From an uncultured Gammaproteobacteria bacterium (GTDB taxonomy: Bacteria > Pseudomonadota > Gammaproteobacteria > GCA-002705445 > GCA-002716945): a DNA stretch of 64,000 nt. Location of the stretch: assembly GCA_902559355.1 (NCBI GenBank), contig CACEHM010000003.1, positions 62,001-126,000 of the forward strand, read 5' to 3'. The translations under genes were made by a program, and so were the position numbers. Below the pieces are notes generated by a model. It did no database searches. It was not told the DNA's origin and saw only the letters and a program-made list of their open reading frames with translations. Positions 8,434 to 16,298 of the stretch are shown here, in pieces (the stretch's first letter is position 1; each line of letters begins with the position of its first letter).

Positions 8434-9771
8434 ATGACATATAAAATTGAACAACTAGACTTTTCAATACCCTCTCATAAATATTTTGAATTTATAAAAA
8501 ATAATGATTGGTCTATATATCTTAACAGCAATAATGATAAATATCCTGATCAAAGATTTGATATCTTAACTTCTGACCCACTTGAGAAAATTATCTTGGA
8601 TGATGATATATCTAATAATCAATCTTTTAATAGTGATATCTTTTCTTCTTTGAAGAATGCGATGGAAAAATATAAATGTGAATCTAAGGATGATATTCCT
8701 TTTTGTGGGGGAGCTATGGGTTTTATTTCATATGATTATGGCAATAAACTTCACAATATTGAAAATAAAAATAATAAAGATTTCCAATATCCTTTGATAG
8801 CTTTTGGTATCTATGATTGGTGCATAATTTATGATTATTTAAAAAGAAAATCATTTATCTTGTATCATCAAAAAAATAAACTAATTGATAGCATATTAAA
8901 ATTATCAATTAGCCAGCTATCTTCAAATGAATCAGAATCATTTAACTGTACATCTAGATGTGAATCTAATATGAATTATGATTTATATCATGCAAAATTA
9001 TCTAAAATTATGAACTACATTAAAAGAGGCGATTGTTATCAAGTCAATCTTGCTCAAAGATTTTCTCTTGGATTTGATGGTGATGAATATTCAATATATA
9101 AGACATTAACCAAATCATTCGCGTCACCATATTCAGCGTTTATGAATTATCCATTTGGTAAGATTTTATCATTTTCACCGGAAAGATTTTTATCTATAAA
9201 TAATGGATTTGTTGAAACAAAACCTATTAAAGGCACGAGACCAATATCTATTGATCCAGTAATTGATAAAAAAAATATCAAAGATTTAAAAACATCAGAA
9301 AAAGATAAAGCTGAAAATCTTATGATTGTTGATTTACTGAGAAATGATTTAGGTATGAATTGTAAAAATGGAAGTATAAAAGTTGATAAGCTTTTTGAGA
9401 TTGAGACATTTGCAAATGTTCATCACCTTGTCAGCACTATAAGTGGTGAAGTAGATAATGATTCAAATATATATAATCTGATCAAAGATGCTTTTCCTGG
9501 TGGCTCCATCACTGGAGCTCCCAAGCTTAGATCTATGGAGATAATCGAAGAGTTAGAGCCGAATAACAGGTCAATTTATTGTGGAAGCATTGGTTATATT
9601 GGCTTCGATGAAAAAACTGATTTAAATATTTCAATTAGAACTATGCTTGCAGTTAACAAGAATTTATATTTTTGGGGCGGAGGAGGTATCGTAAACGATT
9701 CTGATATAAGGAGCGAATATAATGAATCAATTGATAAAGTTAAACCGCTTCTTGATACATTTTCTGATTAA
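8434..9771 (+). CDS. pabB: Aminodeoxychorismate synthase component I
   Basis: PabB converts chorismate with ammonia to 4-amino-4-deoxychorismate, the precursor of pABA, which is needed for both folate and H4MPT. The 445-residue protein has the chorismate-binding domain in its C-terminal half: QVNLAQRF near residue 205, FSPERFL near residue 247, TKPIKGTRPIS near residue 265 with the key lysine, LRNDLGMNCKNGSI near residue 300, and GGSITGAPKLRSMEIIEELE near residue 350. The PIKGTRP motif favours PabB over anthranilate synthase. It begins directly after the preceding stop. Its 3' end overlaps the convergent mfnB by 32 bases. No pabA or pabC is in the window. Confidence 0.9.
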   Translation: MTYKIEQLDFSIPSHKYFEFIKNNDWSIYLNSNNDKYPDQRFDILTSDPLEKIILDDDISNNQSFNSDIFSSLKNAMEKYKCESKDDIPFCGGAMGFISYDYGNKLHNIENKNNKDFQYPLIAFGIYDWCIIYDYLKRKSFILYHQKNKLIDSILKLSISQLSSNESESFNCTSRCESNMNYDLYHAKLSKIMNYIKRGDCYQVNLAQRFSLGFDGDEYSIYKTLTKSFASPYSAFMNYPFGKILSFSPERFLSINNGFVETKPIKGTRPISIDPVIDKKNIKDLKTSEKDKAENLMIVDLLRNDLGMNCKNGSIKVDKLFEIETFANVHHLVSTISGEVDNDSNIYNLIKDAFPGGSITGAPKLRSMEIIEELEPNNRSIYCGSIGYIGFDEKTDLNISIRTMLAVNKNLYFWGGGGIVNDSDIRSEYNESIDKVKPLLDTFSD

Positions 9772-10453
9772 TATTTTTTATTATTTTTATAATATTTTGA
9801 CATTGAATCGACTCAATATTATCTCTTGAATTAGGTGAACATAACGCACCCCTGAATCCAATAAAATCAGATTTAAATTTCATTGCGTATTCAATAGTAT
9901 TTTGTTGCATAGAGCCAGAGAGTCCACAAAACTTTTTTATCTTATGACATTCTGAAACAAAAGAGTTTATTAAATTATCATCCAAAATATCGAGAGTTGA
10001 TTTACTAGACTTCTTAACTGTATCTATCATTAGACCATCATAGTCAAGTTTACATATTTTTTTTATTATGTTGATGTCAATATTGTTATCCGCAAATAAA
10101 ACACCTACAGTTTTAATATTTAAATTAAATGCTTTTTTCAAAAATATAGAATGCATATCAAGATAATTTATATCAAATATCCCAATTTTAATATAATCAA
10201 TTTTTGAAGAGTTTAGAAACTCTAGTCTTTCATAAATGATATCTTTATTTGGATGATCACTATTACCAGCAGTAACACTTAATATTCTATTATCGAGTTC
10301 ATTAGAAATAAGCTCGACTTCTTTATTTCCTACATATCCTAAGGGACCATCATCAATATTTTTTATATCAATTATATCAAAATCATAATCAGCCATAAGC
10401 GAAGCTTCTTTGATATTTTTGATACTAGCTAGAGATTTAATCATTATTTTCAA
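9740..10453 (-). CDS. mfnB: (5-formylfuran-3-yl)methyl phosphate synthase-like protein (MfnB, DUF556)
   Basis: MfnB makes the furan precursor of methanofuran from two molecules of glyceraldehyde 3-phosphate. The 237-residue protein shows the DUF556 blocks DFDIIDIKNIDDGPLGYVG near residue 25 with the catalytic-type lysine, YIKIGIF near residue 90, GLMIDTVKKSSKSTL near residue 140 and the late CGLSGSMQ and FIGFRGALC. It corresponds to Orf9 of methylotroph H4MPT clusters. It is the last gene of a leftward run from mobA and overlaps the DUF447 gene by 17 bases; a second ATG at 10444 would shorten that overlap. Its 3' end reaches into pabB on the other strand. Confidence 0.8.
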   Translation of the reverse strand: MKIMIKSLASIKNIKEASLMADYDFDIIDIKNIDDGPLGYVGNKEVELISNELDNRILSVTAGNSDHPNKDIIYERLEFLNSSKIDYIKIGIFDINYLDMHSIFLKKAFNLNIKTVGVLFADNNIDINIIKKICKLDYDGLMIDTVKKSSKSTLDILDDNLINSFVSECHKIKKFCGLSGSMQQNTIEYAMKFKSDFIGFRGALCSPNSRDNIESIQCQNIIKIIKNINQKMYQEAV

Positions 10454-11012
10454 AGTAGATATTTATCTTTTTCTCTATCCATTCCCAAGCTTCTTTTTCA
10501 TTTTTACCAGCAGTTTTATCAATTCCAATTTTTAGGTATTTCATCTCATCCCTAATTTTATTATCATCAATTCTACCAAGACGTGTTGAGAGTACTGCTA
10601 ATTCTATAACAGAAAACTGAGCTCTATTGAAACCCAAAAATGGTCTATGGATTTGTTCGTTGATAACTTCACATATAATTCTTGGCCTTACAGGATCATC
10701 ATGATCTTCAATCGCTTTAACATTCATGTGTGTATTTGTATTTTGAAGGTGAGGAGCACATTTATCATCAAATATTTCTAGCTCCCAATCTTTTTTTTCT
10801 CCAGTAACTATTCCGGAAAAAACTTTAACATTATCTATAAAATTTACTGTTGCGATTTTTGTTTCTAAAATATTATTTAAAGTTTGAGACGGCTTGAAAG
10901 GTGAAATCTGTACTAATTTTTTTGAATCAGTCTGAAGAAATTTCACACCCATCGGAGCAATATGTACTTTTTTATCTTTATTGACTGTAGTGACGATTAC
11001 TTCGTGAATCAT
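10437..11012 (-). CDS. DUF447 family protein of the H4MPT cluster
   Basis: A 191-residue protein with the DUF447 N-terminus MIHEVIVTTVNKDKKVHIAPMGV, like the beta-barrel FMN-binding split-barrel fold, followed by DVKVFSGIVTG near residue 60 and FNRAQFSVIELAVLSTRLGRI near residue 128. DUF447 proteins occur in methanogens and in methylotroph H4MPT clusters; their reaction is not established to my knowledge. The start overlaps the stop of the upstream DHPS-related gene by ATGA, and the 3' end overlaps mfnB. I infer a redox or flavin-linked step in cofactor synthesis, with low certainty on function. Confidence 0.7.
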   Translation of the reverse strand: MIHEVIVTTVNKDKKVHIAPMGVKFLQTDSKKLVQISPFKPSQTLNNILETKIATVNFIDNVKVFSGIVTGEKKDWELEIFDDKCAPHLQNTNTHMNVKAIEDHDDPVRPRIICEVINEQIHRPFLGFNRAQFSVIELAVLSTRLGRIDDNKIRDEMKYLKIGIDKTAGKNEKEAWEWIEKKINIYFENND

Positions 11013-12391
11013 TTTCTTTTCTTAAATGTTGGTCCTAATTCTTTAGACTGTAATTTATTATCTGCCTTTTTGTCTATCAAACAACCCCAATCTAACTCCT
11101 CATCCTGTGAGTACTCTTTCTTTAATTGATATGCAATTTGTGCTCTAGCAAGCTCAACACCTAAATAAAATGAGTGCCCTGAATCTTCATCTACTTCTAG
11201 GAATTCATAAAAATCATAAGGATCTGAAAATACTTTATAAATCGTTTTATTGAATAGATGCACTCCATCATCATTTACATATATACGATAATTCTTATCC
11301 TTTATATTACTTTTCATATCACTTAATTCATCAGACGTGTAAGCATAATCTTTATGGCCATGATTTATTAATAAGCCATTATTGATATGCTTTGGAGTAA
11401 TATTATTCTCTGATGCTGCATGGATTATTCTCCTTGCCAAATCAGTTTCTCTAATTACTGTTGAACAATGTCTACTTACTTGTGTAGTAAGAATATGATT
11501 CAATTTTAATTCTTCAACTATACCAAGCATTATCATATTCATACCGGAGGTATCAGCATGTGTGAGCTCAGTTATATTTCCTATCCCAATCATAATATGT
11601 ATGTCAGGATACTTTTCTCTTAAGTAGATATACCTCTCTATGCTCTTAGTGAAGCCATAAGAAATAGGGTCCAGTATTGGATCAGCTATGAAAGTAAGTT
11701 TATCCTGTAATGCTCTATCAATGAGCTTGTAGAAATTCTGCATATTGTAATCTGTTGGAATGAGAACAGGGTATGAATCTAAATTTTCCAATATGTGATA
11801 AGTCTCATCTTTAATACTTAGCAAATAATCTGCCCCTGCTTTTGAGCCTCTAATTAGTTCTTCAGTGTTATGGGAGTCTATGCTTACATAAAAGTTTCTA
11901 TTTTTTAGCTCTTGCACTATTTCTTCCAAGTGAGGAAATTTTTTATTTGGTAAGCAGCCAATATCAATCACATCAGCACCCTCCAATCTAAAATATTCAG
12001 CTCTTTTGATTACTTCCTCGACTGTCATATTTAAAGCATCAGTAATTTCTCCAAATATAGATGTTTCAAATTTCGATAAATCATATTTTACAGGACTAGC
12101 ACCAAAAAGTGTGGGCAAGTCTTTTAGTTCATCAGGACCACGTATTATTTTTTTGTTAATATTTTCTTTCAAAGATTCTAAGTCCCCGCGAACTCTTCCT
12201 GGGATAATAATTTCATCAAAAGAATCTATATTTCCTATTCTTCTCTCAATCATATCTGTTGTAAGTAAAGCAGCAACATTTACATTCAGATTTCTTATCT
12301 CATATGTAAAATCTTTATTTTCGATAGATTCAATAACTGTTCTTAATCCTTTCTCTGCTAACTTACCGGTAATAAATAATATATTTTTCAT
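11009..12391 (-). CDS. Dihydropteroate synthase-related protein of H4MPT synthesis (DUF6513 plus DHPS)
   Basis: A 460-residue protein with three parts. Residues 1-120 form the N-terminal region seen in archaeal-type DHPS-related proteins (MKNILFITGKLAEKGLR, then EIIIPGRVRGD). Residues 120-340 form a dihydropteroate synthase-like barrel with RAEYFRLEGADVIDIGCLPN, FYVSIDSHNTEELIRGSKAGADYLLSI, and the C-terminal IGIGNITELTHADTSGMN. The rest is a specific extension. It probably couples the pterin diphosphate with the ribofuranosylaminobenzene phosphate made by MptG, as proposed for methanogen homologues. ATGA overlaps at both ends link it to the DUF447 and dmrB-like genes. Confidence 0.8.
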   Translation of the reverse strand: MKNILFITGKLAEKGLRTVIESIENKDFTYEIRNLNVNVAALLTTDMIERRIGNIDSFDEIIIPGRVRGDLESLKENINKKIIRGPDELKDLPTLFGASPVKYDLSKFETSIFGEITDALNMTVEEVIKRAEYFRLEGADVIDIGCLPNKKFPHLEEIVQELKNRNFYVSIDSHNTEELIRGSKAGADYLLSIKDETYHILENLDSYPVLIPTDYNMQNFYKLIDRALQDKLTFIADPILDPISYGFTKSIERYIYLREKYPDIHIMIGIGNITELTHADTSGMNMIMLGIVEELKLNHILTTQVSRHCSTVIRETDLARRIIHAASENNITPKHINNGLLINHGHKDYAYTSDELSDMKSNIKDKNYRIYVNDDGVHLFNKTIYKVFSDPYDFYEFLEVDEDSGHSFYLGVELARAQIAYQLKKEYSQDEELDWGCLIDKKADNKLQSKELGPTFKKRK

Positions 12392-12918
12392 TTATTTAGT
12401 TTCTTAAGACTCATTTTTAATGCTTTCACATTATCAACAACGGTTACATTTTTAAATTTTTTTAATGTTTTATAGTTTTTTAAATCTATATCTCTTGGAT
12501 ATAGAGTCACAAGCTTTTTAGGCGCTTGAGTTATAACAACAGGTTCGGTATCACATGCAAAAACTAAAGAATGGACCTCACATTTTCCTGCCTGTGCAAA
12601 CATATTAGTCACCAAATTAGTTGAAATACCCTGTGCCATTAATGCAATAGTGTTAGAAGTAGCCGGTGAGATAACAATCAATTTATAAACTGATTCATAT
12701 AAAAGGCTAACTGGGGCAGAACTAGATGTTATATCTTTAAATATTTTTATCTTCTTCTTTTTAAAGATTGATAAATCATAGTTATACCATTTTAATACTT
12801 CCTCACCAGCTTTACTTAAATATAAATCAACATTCTCAAGTGTAAGCAATAATTCTATTGATTCTTTTAGATAGTGACCAGAACCGGTAATACACCATGC
12901 AATCTTTTTTTTATCCAT
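12388..12918 (-). CDS. Archaeal-type flavoprotein, probable dihydromethanopterin reductase (DmrB-like)
   Basis: A 176-residue flavoprotein of the UbiX/Dfp-like fold. The N-terminus KKIAWCITGSGHYLKESIELL and the central KLIVISPATSNTIALMAQGISTNLVTNM form the FMN site. DmrB from Burkholderia reduces dihydromethanopterin to H4MPT, and its genes lie in H4MPT clusters as here. No ferredoxin-type cysteine cluster is present, so electrons must come from a separate reductase. It overlaps mobA by eight bases and the DHPS-related gene by four. The alternative, a generic phosphopantothenoylcysteine decarboxylase-like protein, is less likely given the location. Confidence 0.7.
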   Translation of the reverse strand: MDKKKIAWCITGSGHYLKESIELLLTLENVDLYLSKAGEEVLKWYNYDLSIFKKKKIKIFKDITSSSAPVSLLYESVYKLIVISPATSNTIALMAQGISTNLVTNMFAQAGKCEVHSLVFACDTEPVVITQAPKKLVTLYPRDIDLKNYKTLKKFKNVTVVDNVKALKMSLKKLNK

Positions 12919-13519
12919 ATATTTTACTTATTAAATTTTTATTTATTTCTATATCTTCTTTTGAATTTATATTTAAGAACATTTCATTATCATGATTAAA
13001 TAATACTTCATCAAATCCACATGAAGTATACCATTTATCGATCTTTCTCTCCCCTGATTGTAGGAATTCTTGAAGATTATTAGCTAAAGATGAATCTATG
13101 CAAGCATATACAGGCTGTAATCTATCCCCGGTTTTAATTACTTTTATTGAGCTATTTCCAGTATGGTTAAGCAGGGTTTCAAAATATGCCTTATTTATAA
13201 AAGGTCCGTCACATGGCAATACTACTAACTTATGGTTTTTACATTTTTTAAGAGCTGTGTATATACCTGAGAGAGGTCCCTGGAAATCATCTAAGATATC
13301 TGTATATACCCTCTTATGTATTTGTTCATATTCTTTGAGGTTGTTATTTGCTATCACAAATACATCTGATGAGAATTCATTTGCTATACTGATAATCCTT
13401 GAAAGCACTAATTTGCCATTGAACCTTATTAATCCTTTGTCTTTACCTTCCATTCGTGATGATTTGCCACCAGCTAAGATTGCAACTGATACATCATCCT
13501 TTTGTAATTTGTGTGACAT
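12911..13519 (-). CDS. mobA: Molybdenum cofactor guanylyltransferase
   Basis: MobA transfers GMP from GTP to molybdopterin, giving the guanine dinucleotide cofactor. The 202-residue protein has the signature VAILAGGKSSRMEGKDKGLIRF at residues 12-33, DILDDFQGPLSGIYTAL near residue 75 and LPCDGPF near residue 99. It heads the leftward cofactor operon. In this setting it probably serves the formylmethanofuran dehydrogenase (Fhc/Fwd) of the C1 pathway, which is not in the window; that link is inference. The start lies 50 bases from divergent dusA, so both promoters must share this short AT-rich gap. Confidence 0.85.
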   Translation of the reverse strand: MSHKLQKDDVSVAILAGGKSSRMEGKDKGLIRFNGKLVLSRIISIANEFSSDVFVIANNNLKEYEQIHKRVYTDILDDFQGPLSGIYTALKKCKNHKLVVLPCDGPFINKAYFETLLNHTGNSSIKVIKTGDRLQPVYACIDSSLANNLQEFLQSGERKIDKWYTSCGFDEVLFNHDNEMFLNINSKEDIEINKNLISKIYG

Positions 13520-13569
13520 TACAATATTATAGTCGGATAACTAGAAATAAATAACTTATATAAATAGAT

Positions 13570-14535
13570 ATGAAAGTTTTCTTGGCACCTATGGTAGGTA
13601 GAACAGATAAATATTTTAGGAAATTAGTACGTATAATTTCGCCAAATATTGTCTTATTTACTGAAATGATAACAGTCGATTCTCTTATCAGAGGCAGTTT
13701 TAAAAAATATTTAGTTAATGAAACAGAACATCCTTTAGTTATTCAACTTGCAGGGAATGATAGAAACAAATTTATAGAATGTACTAAGATTGTATCGGAG
13801 CAGGGTTTTGATGAAATTAATTTAAATATTGGATGCCCTAGTTCTAAAGTTGTAAAGGGCGGCTTTGGTGCATGCCAAATTGAAGACCCAATTAAAGTTG
13901 CTCAATATGTAGAAGCTATAAAAGCTCAAACAAATATCCCAGTATCAATAAAAACCCGATTAGGTCTAGGTTATGACCATGATTTAAAAAATATTAAAGA
14001 ATTTATTAGAATAACAAGCGAATCTGGGTGTGACACATACTATATTCATGCTCGAAATGCTATTTTGAATGGTATATCAACTCGTAAAAATAGAAGCGTT
14101 CCTCCACTTAGGTATCATGATGTTTTGAAACTTAAAGAATTATTTCCTCACATTAATATTTATATCAATGGAGGTATTGAAGATATCAATGAAATTAAAA
14201 AAATGTTGGATACATATGATGGCGTAATGATAGGAAGAAAAATTTATAATAATCCTATGTTTTTGTCAGAAGTAGAGCATATTATTTTTTCAAATAGTGA
14301 TACCTTTTCAATCCAAGATATTGTTCGCGAATACATTAGTCGATTAGATGCTGAGGAGGCACTTAATAAGCAATATGCGCTAAAACACCTTACTAATTTA
14401 TATAAAGGGACAGCACTATCTAAAAAGTGGAGAATATATCTTCATAATTTAGTTAATTCTGACCAACGTATTGAGAATTTAGAGAACTTTTTTGTTGAGA
14501 ATGACTATGAAGAGAAGAAAGTTAACTGCTCGTAA
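13570..14535 (+). CDS. dusA: tRNA-dihydrouridine synthase A
   Basis: DusA is an FMN enzyme that reduces uridines (U20/U20a) in the tRNA D loop using NADPH. The 321-residue protein starts MKVFLAPMVGRTDKYFRKLVR, has TEMITVDSLIRG near residue 32, the catalytic-cysteine block INLNIGCPSSKVVKGGFGACQ near residue 87, and IKTRLG near residue 138 and YINGGIEDINE near residue 198. Length and motifs are those of DusA rather than DusB or DusC. It is the first rightward gene after the leftward cofactor operon and overlaps the following methyltransferase by about 35 bases. Confidence 0.9.
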   Translation: MKVFLAPMVGRTDKYFRKLVRIISPNIVLFTEMITVDSLIRGSFKKYLVNETEHPLVIQLAGNDRNKFIECTKIVSEQGFDEINLNIGCPSSKVVKGGFGACQIEDPIKVAQYVEAIKAQTNIPVSIKTRLGLGYDHDLKNIKEFIRITSESGCDTYYIHARNAILNGISTRKNRSVPPLRYHDVLKLKELFPHINIYINGGIEDINEIKKMLDTYDGVMIGRKIYNNPMFLSEVEHIIFSNSDTFSIQDIVREYISRLDAEEALNKQYALKHLTNLYKGTALSKKWRIYLHNLVNSDQRIENLENFFVENDYEEKKVNCS

Positions 14536-15313
14536 TGCAGATATTAACAGACTCTATGAGGAGTCTGTTCAATGTACAGAATTTGAGGTAAGTTTCATTA
14601 ACAAGCTATTCAAGAGATATAACAAAACAAAATGTAAGAGTCTTAGAGAGGATTTCTGTGCTTCTGCTTTAATATCCTCTGAGTGGGTTCGCCATAATAA
14701 AGATAATATTGCCATTGCTGTTGATTTAGATAGAGCCATGATTAAAGAGGCGAAGAATACAGCTCTTTCAAGACTTAGTTCAGAACAGCAAAAAAGAATC
14801 AAGATTTGTTACGGAGATTCATCAAAGTTCAATACTGATAAAGTTGACTGCATTTTAGCCACAAATTTCAGCTATTTTGTTTTTAAACAGAGAAAAAAAT
14901 TAATAGATTATTTCAAACATGCATATAAACAACTGAAAAACAGAGGAATATTTATGCTGGATGCATTTGGCGGTTATGAAGCTCATCAGCTTTTAGAGGA
15001 AAGAACAAAACACAAAAATTTTACATACATATGGGATCAGTCGTCTTTTAATCCTATTACTCATGAGATCAAATGTCATATCCATTTTGAGTTTCCTGAT
15101 AAAACAGCACGTAAAAGAGCATTTACCTATGAGTGGAGATTATGGATGCTACCGGAAATACAAGAGTGCCTTAAAGAAGCTGGATTCACCAAAGTAGATG
15201 TATATATGCAAGGTTGGAATGACAAGAAAAATGAAGAAACAGAAAGGTTTTATAAGGTCACCAAATGTGATGCAGATCCAGCATGGGTAGCGTATCTTGC
15301 AGCAAGAAAATAG
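14501..15313 (+). CDS. Class I SAM-dependent methyltransferase, substrate unknown
   Basis: A protein of about 270 residues with a Rossmann-like methyltransferase core. LREDFCASALISSEWVR near residue 45 matches a recurring LREDFCGT-type SAM-binding motif in a poorly characterised family, followed by IAIAVDLDRAMIKEA (motif II acidic residue) and DCILATNFSYFVFKQRKKL. The C-terminus contains RAFTYEWRLWMLPEIQECLKEAGF. The glycine of the usual CGT is replaced by alanine. The substrate is unknown. The start is uncertain: ATGs at 14501 and 14507 both lie inside dusA and no clear ribosome site separates them. The gene is followed by rnpB with its own promoter. Confidence 0.75.
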   Translation: MTMKRRKLTARNADINRLYEESVQCTEFEVSFINKLFKRYNKTKCKSLREDFCASALISSEWVRHNKDNIAIAVDLDRAMIKEAKNTALSRLSSEQQKRIKICYGDSSKFNTDKVDCILATNFSYFVFKQRKKLIDYFKHAYKQLKNRGIFMLDAFGGYEAHQLLEERTKHKNFTYIWDQSSFNPITHEIKCHIHFEFPDKTARKRAFTYEWRLWMLPEIQECLKEAGFTKVDVYMQGWNDKKNEETERFYKVTKCDADPAWVAYLAARK

Positions 15314-15314
15314 A

Positions 15315-15342
15315 TTGATTACTTCCAGTAGAAATTTATAAT
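15315..15342 (+). promoter_or_regulatory. Sigma-70 promoter of rnpB
   Basis: A ttgatt -35 at 15315-15320 and a perfect tataat -10 at 15337-15342 are separated by 16 bases. Transcription would start near 15349, exactly where the first strand of the RNase P RNA P1 helix begins, which supports the call. It overlaps the 3' end of the methyltransferase gene's stop region. Confidence 0.75.
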
Positions 15343-15348
15343 ACATCT

Positions 15349-15677
15349 GAGAGTTAGTTATACAGCTACTATGTTCTTCATAGAGGAAAGTCCGGGCTCC
15401 AGGGATAAAAGCGCCAGGTAATACCTGGAAAATGTGAGTTTTGGAAAGTGCTGCAGAAAATAACCGCCTTCATTGAAGGTAAGGGTGAAAAGGTGAGGTA
15501 AGAGCTCACCGCTGATTAGGTAACTAATTAGGCAAAAGTAAACCCCGCTTGGAGCAAGGCAAATTTGTGATTAATCCCAAAATAATCACGTGGTTGCTGC
15601 TTATGAGGTTATTGGTGACAATAACCCTAGATAAATGGCTGTACAAGACAGAACCCGGCTTATCAACTAACTCTCAA
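15349..15677 (+). ncRNA. rnpB: RNase P RNA, bacterial type A
   Basis: This is the catalytic RNA that removes 5' leaders from pre-tRNAs. The universally conserved block gaggaaagtccgggctcc lies at about 15383-15400, and the conserved 3' element acaagacagaacccggctta at about 15644-15663. The ends pair as helix P1: gagagttagtt at 15349-15359 with aactaactctc at 15665-15675. The length of roughly 328 bases is a little short of E. coli (377), fitting a compact genome. Location just upstream of mraZ is also seen in pseudomonads. No U-tract terminator follows. Confidence 0.95.
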
Positions 15678-15693
15678 ATTCTCATATATACAC

Positions 15694-15756
15694 TATAAAT
15701 CATTGATTTATATCAGATTAATATATTTCATATTTTTTGCAAAAATCATTGATTTA
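15694..15756. promoter_or_regulatory. Pair of palindromic repeats upstream of mraZ
   Basis: The 14-base string aaatcattgattta occurs at 15697-15710 and again at 15743-15756, with starts 46 bases apart. Its core aaatca-t-tgattt is a perfect inverted repeat. The first copy extends to a 19-base perfect palindrome (15694-15712). The one-base centre rules out an RNA hairpin, so a DNA-binding dimer site is more likely. The second copy lies just upstream of the probable mraZ -10. No regulator can be named. Confidence 0.5.
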
Positions 15757-15774
15757 ACGCTTCTTGTGCTTGCA

Positions 15775-15780
15775 TATAAT
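15775..15780 (+). promoter_or_regulatory. Probable -10 element for the dcw cluster
   Basis: A perfect tataat lies 57 bases before the mraZ start, preceded by tgca rather than an exact extended -10. No good -35 sits at normal spacing; the region where it would be overlaps the second palindromic repeat. Transcription would begin near 15787, upstream of the phased TG repeats. Confidence 0.45.
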
Positions 15781-15796
15781 AAAAATAAGGCATATA

Positions 15797-15842
15797 GTGT
15801 TGATAAATGGAATATTTTGTCAATTAGTGGAGAATAATGGAT
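15797..15842 (+). promoter_or_regulatory. Likely MraZ-binding box: 10-base phased TG repeats
   Basis: TG dinucleotides recur every ten bases at 15798, 15808, 15818, 15828 and 15838, within tgttg, tggaa, tgtca, tggag and tggat. MraZ of E. coli binds tandem TGGG-type repeats spaced by five bases upstream of its own gene, giving the same period. Three of the five copies keep TGG. The fourth copy doubles as the mraZ ribosome site (gtggag) and the fifth includes the start codon, so bound MraZ would block both promoter clearance and translation. Confidence 0.6.
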
Positions 15843-16298
15843 AATTTATTTAAAGGCATACATAACATCAACCTGGATTCAAAAGGTAGATTAGGTATTC
15901 CTGTAACCTACAGAGACCATATCACTGGCCTTTTAAAAGGTTCTATGGTTATTACTATCGATACTGAAGAAAAGTGTCTTCTACTTTACCCCTCTGGAAT
16001 ATGGGCGAAAATACAAAGCAAAATCAATGAATTACCATCATTTAATAAGAATGCTAGAAGAATACAAAGATTATTAGTGGGTCATGCTGAAGATATTGAT
16101 GTTGATTCCTCTGGCAGAATACTTATTTCTAAACCATTGAGAGAATATGCATCATTAGTTAAAAAAATTATTCTTATTGGTCAGGGCGATAAGTTCGAAA
16201 TATGGGATCAAAATTTATGGAATCAAAATGTAGATAAGTGGAGAGACGAGGTGACTTCTAATGATGATGCTGAAGCACTGAGTGATATTAGCATATGA
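15837..16298 (+). CDS. mraZ: Transcriptional regulator MraZ
   Basis: MraZ is a SpoVT/AbrB-fold regulator that represses the dcw cluster. The 153-residue protein carries two repeats: MDNLFKGIHNINLDSKGRLGIPVTYR at the N-terminus and HAEDIDVDSSGRILISKPLREYA near residue 84, each with the DxxGR(L/I) signature. A gtggag ribosome site precedes the ATG by four bases and forms part of the probable MraZ box. The stop overlaps the next gene's start by ATGA. It opens the division and cell wall cluster as usual. Confidence 0.95.
   Translation: MDNLFKGIHNINLDSKGRLGIPVTYRDHITGLLKGSMVITIDTEEKCLLLYPSGIWAKIQSKINELPSFNKNARRIQRLLVGHAEDIDVDSSGRILISKPLREYASLVKKIILIGQGDKFEIWDQNLWNQNVDKWRDEVTSNDDAEALSDISI

Noticed and set aside
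15694-15712. The AT-rich inverted repeat after rnpB as an intrinsic terminator
   Set aside because: The centre is only one base, so it cannot fold as a hairpin without opening the stem. There is no T-run and the core is repeated downstream, which fits a protein site better.
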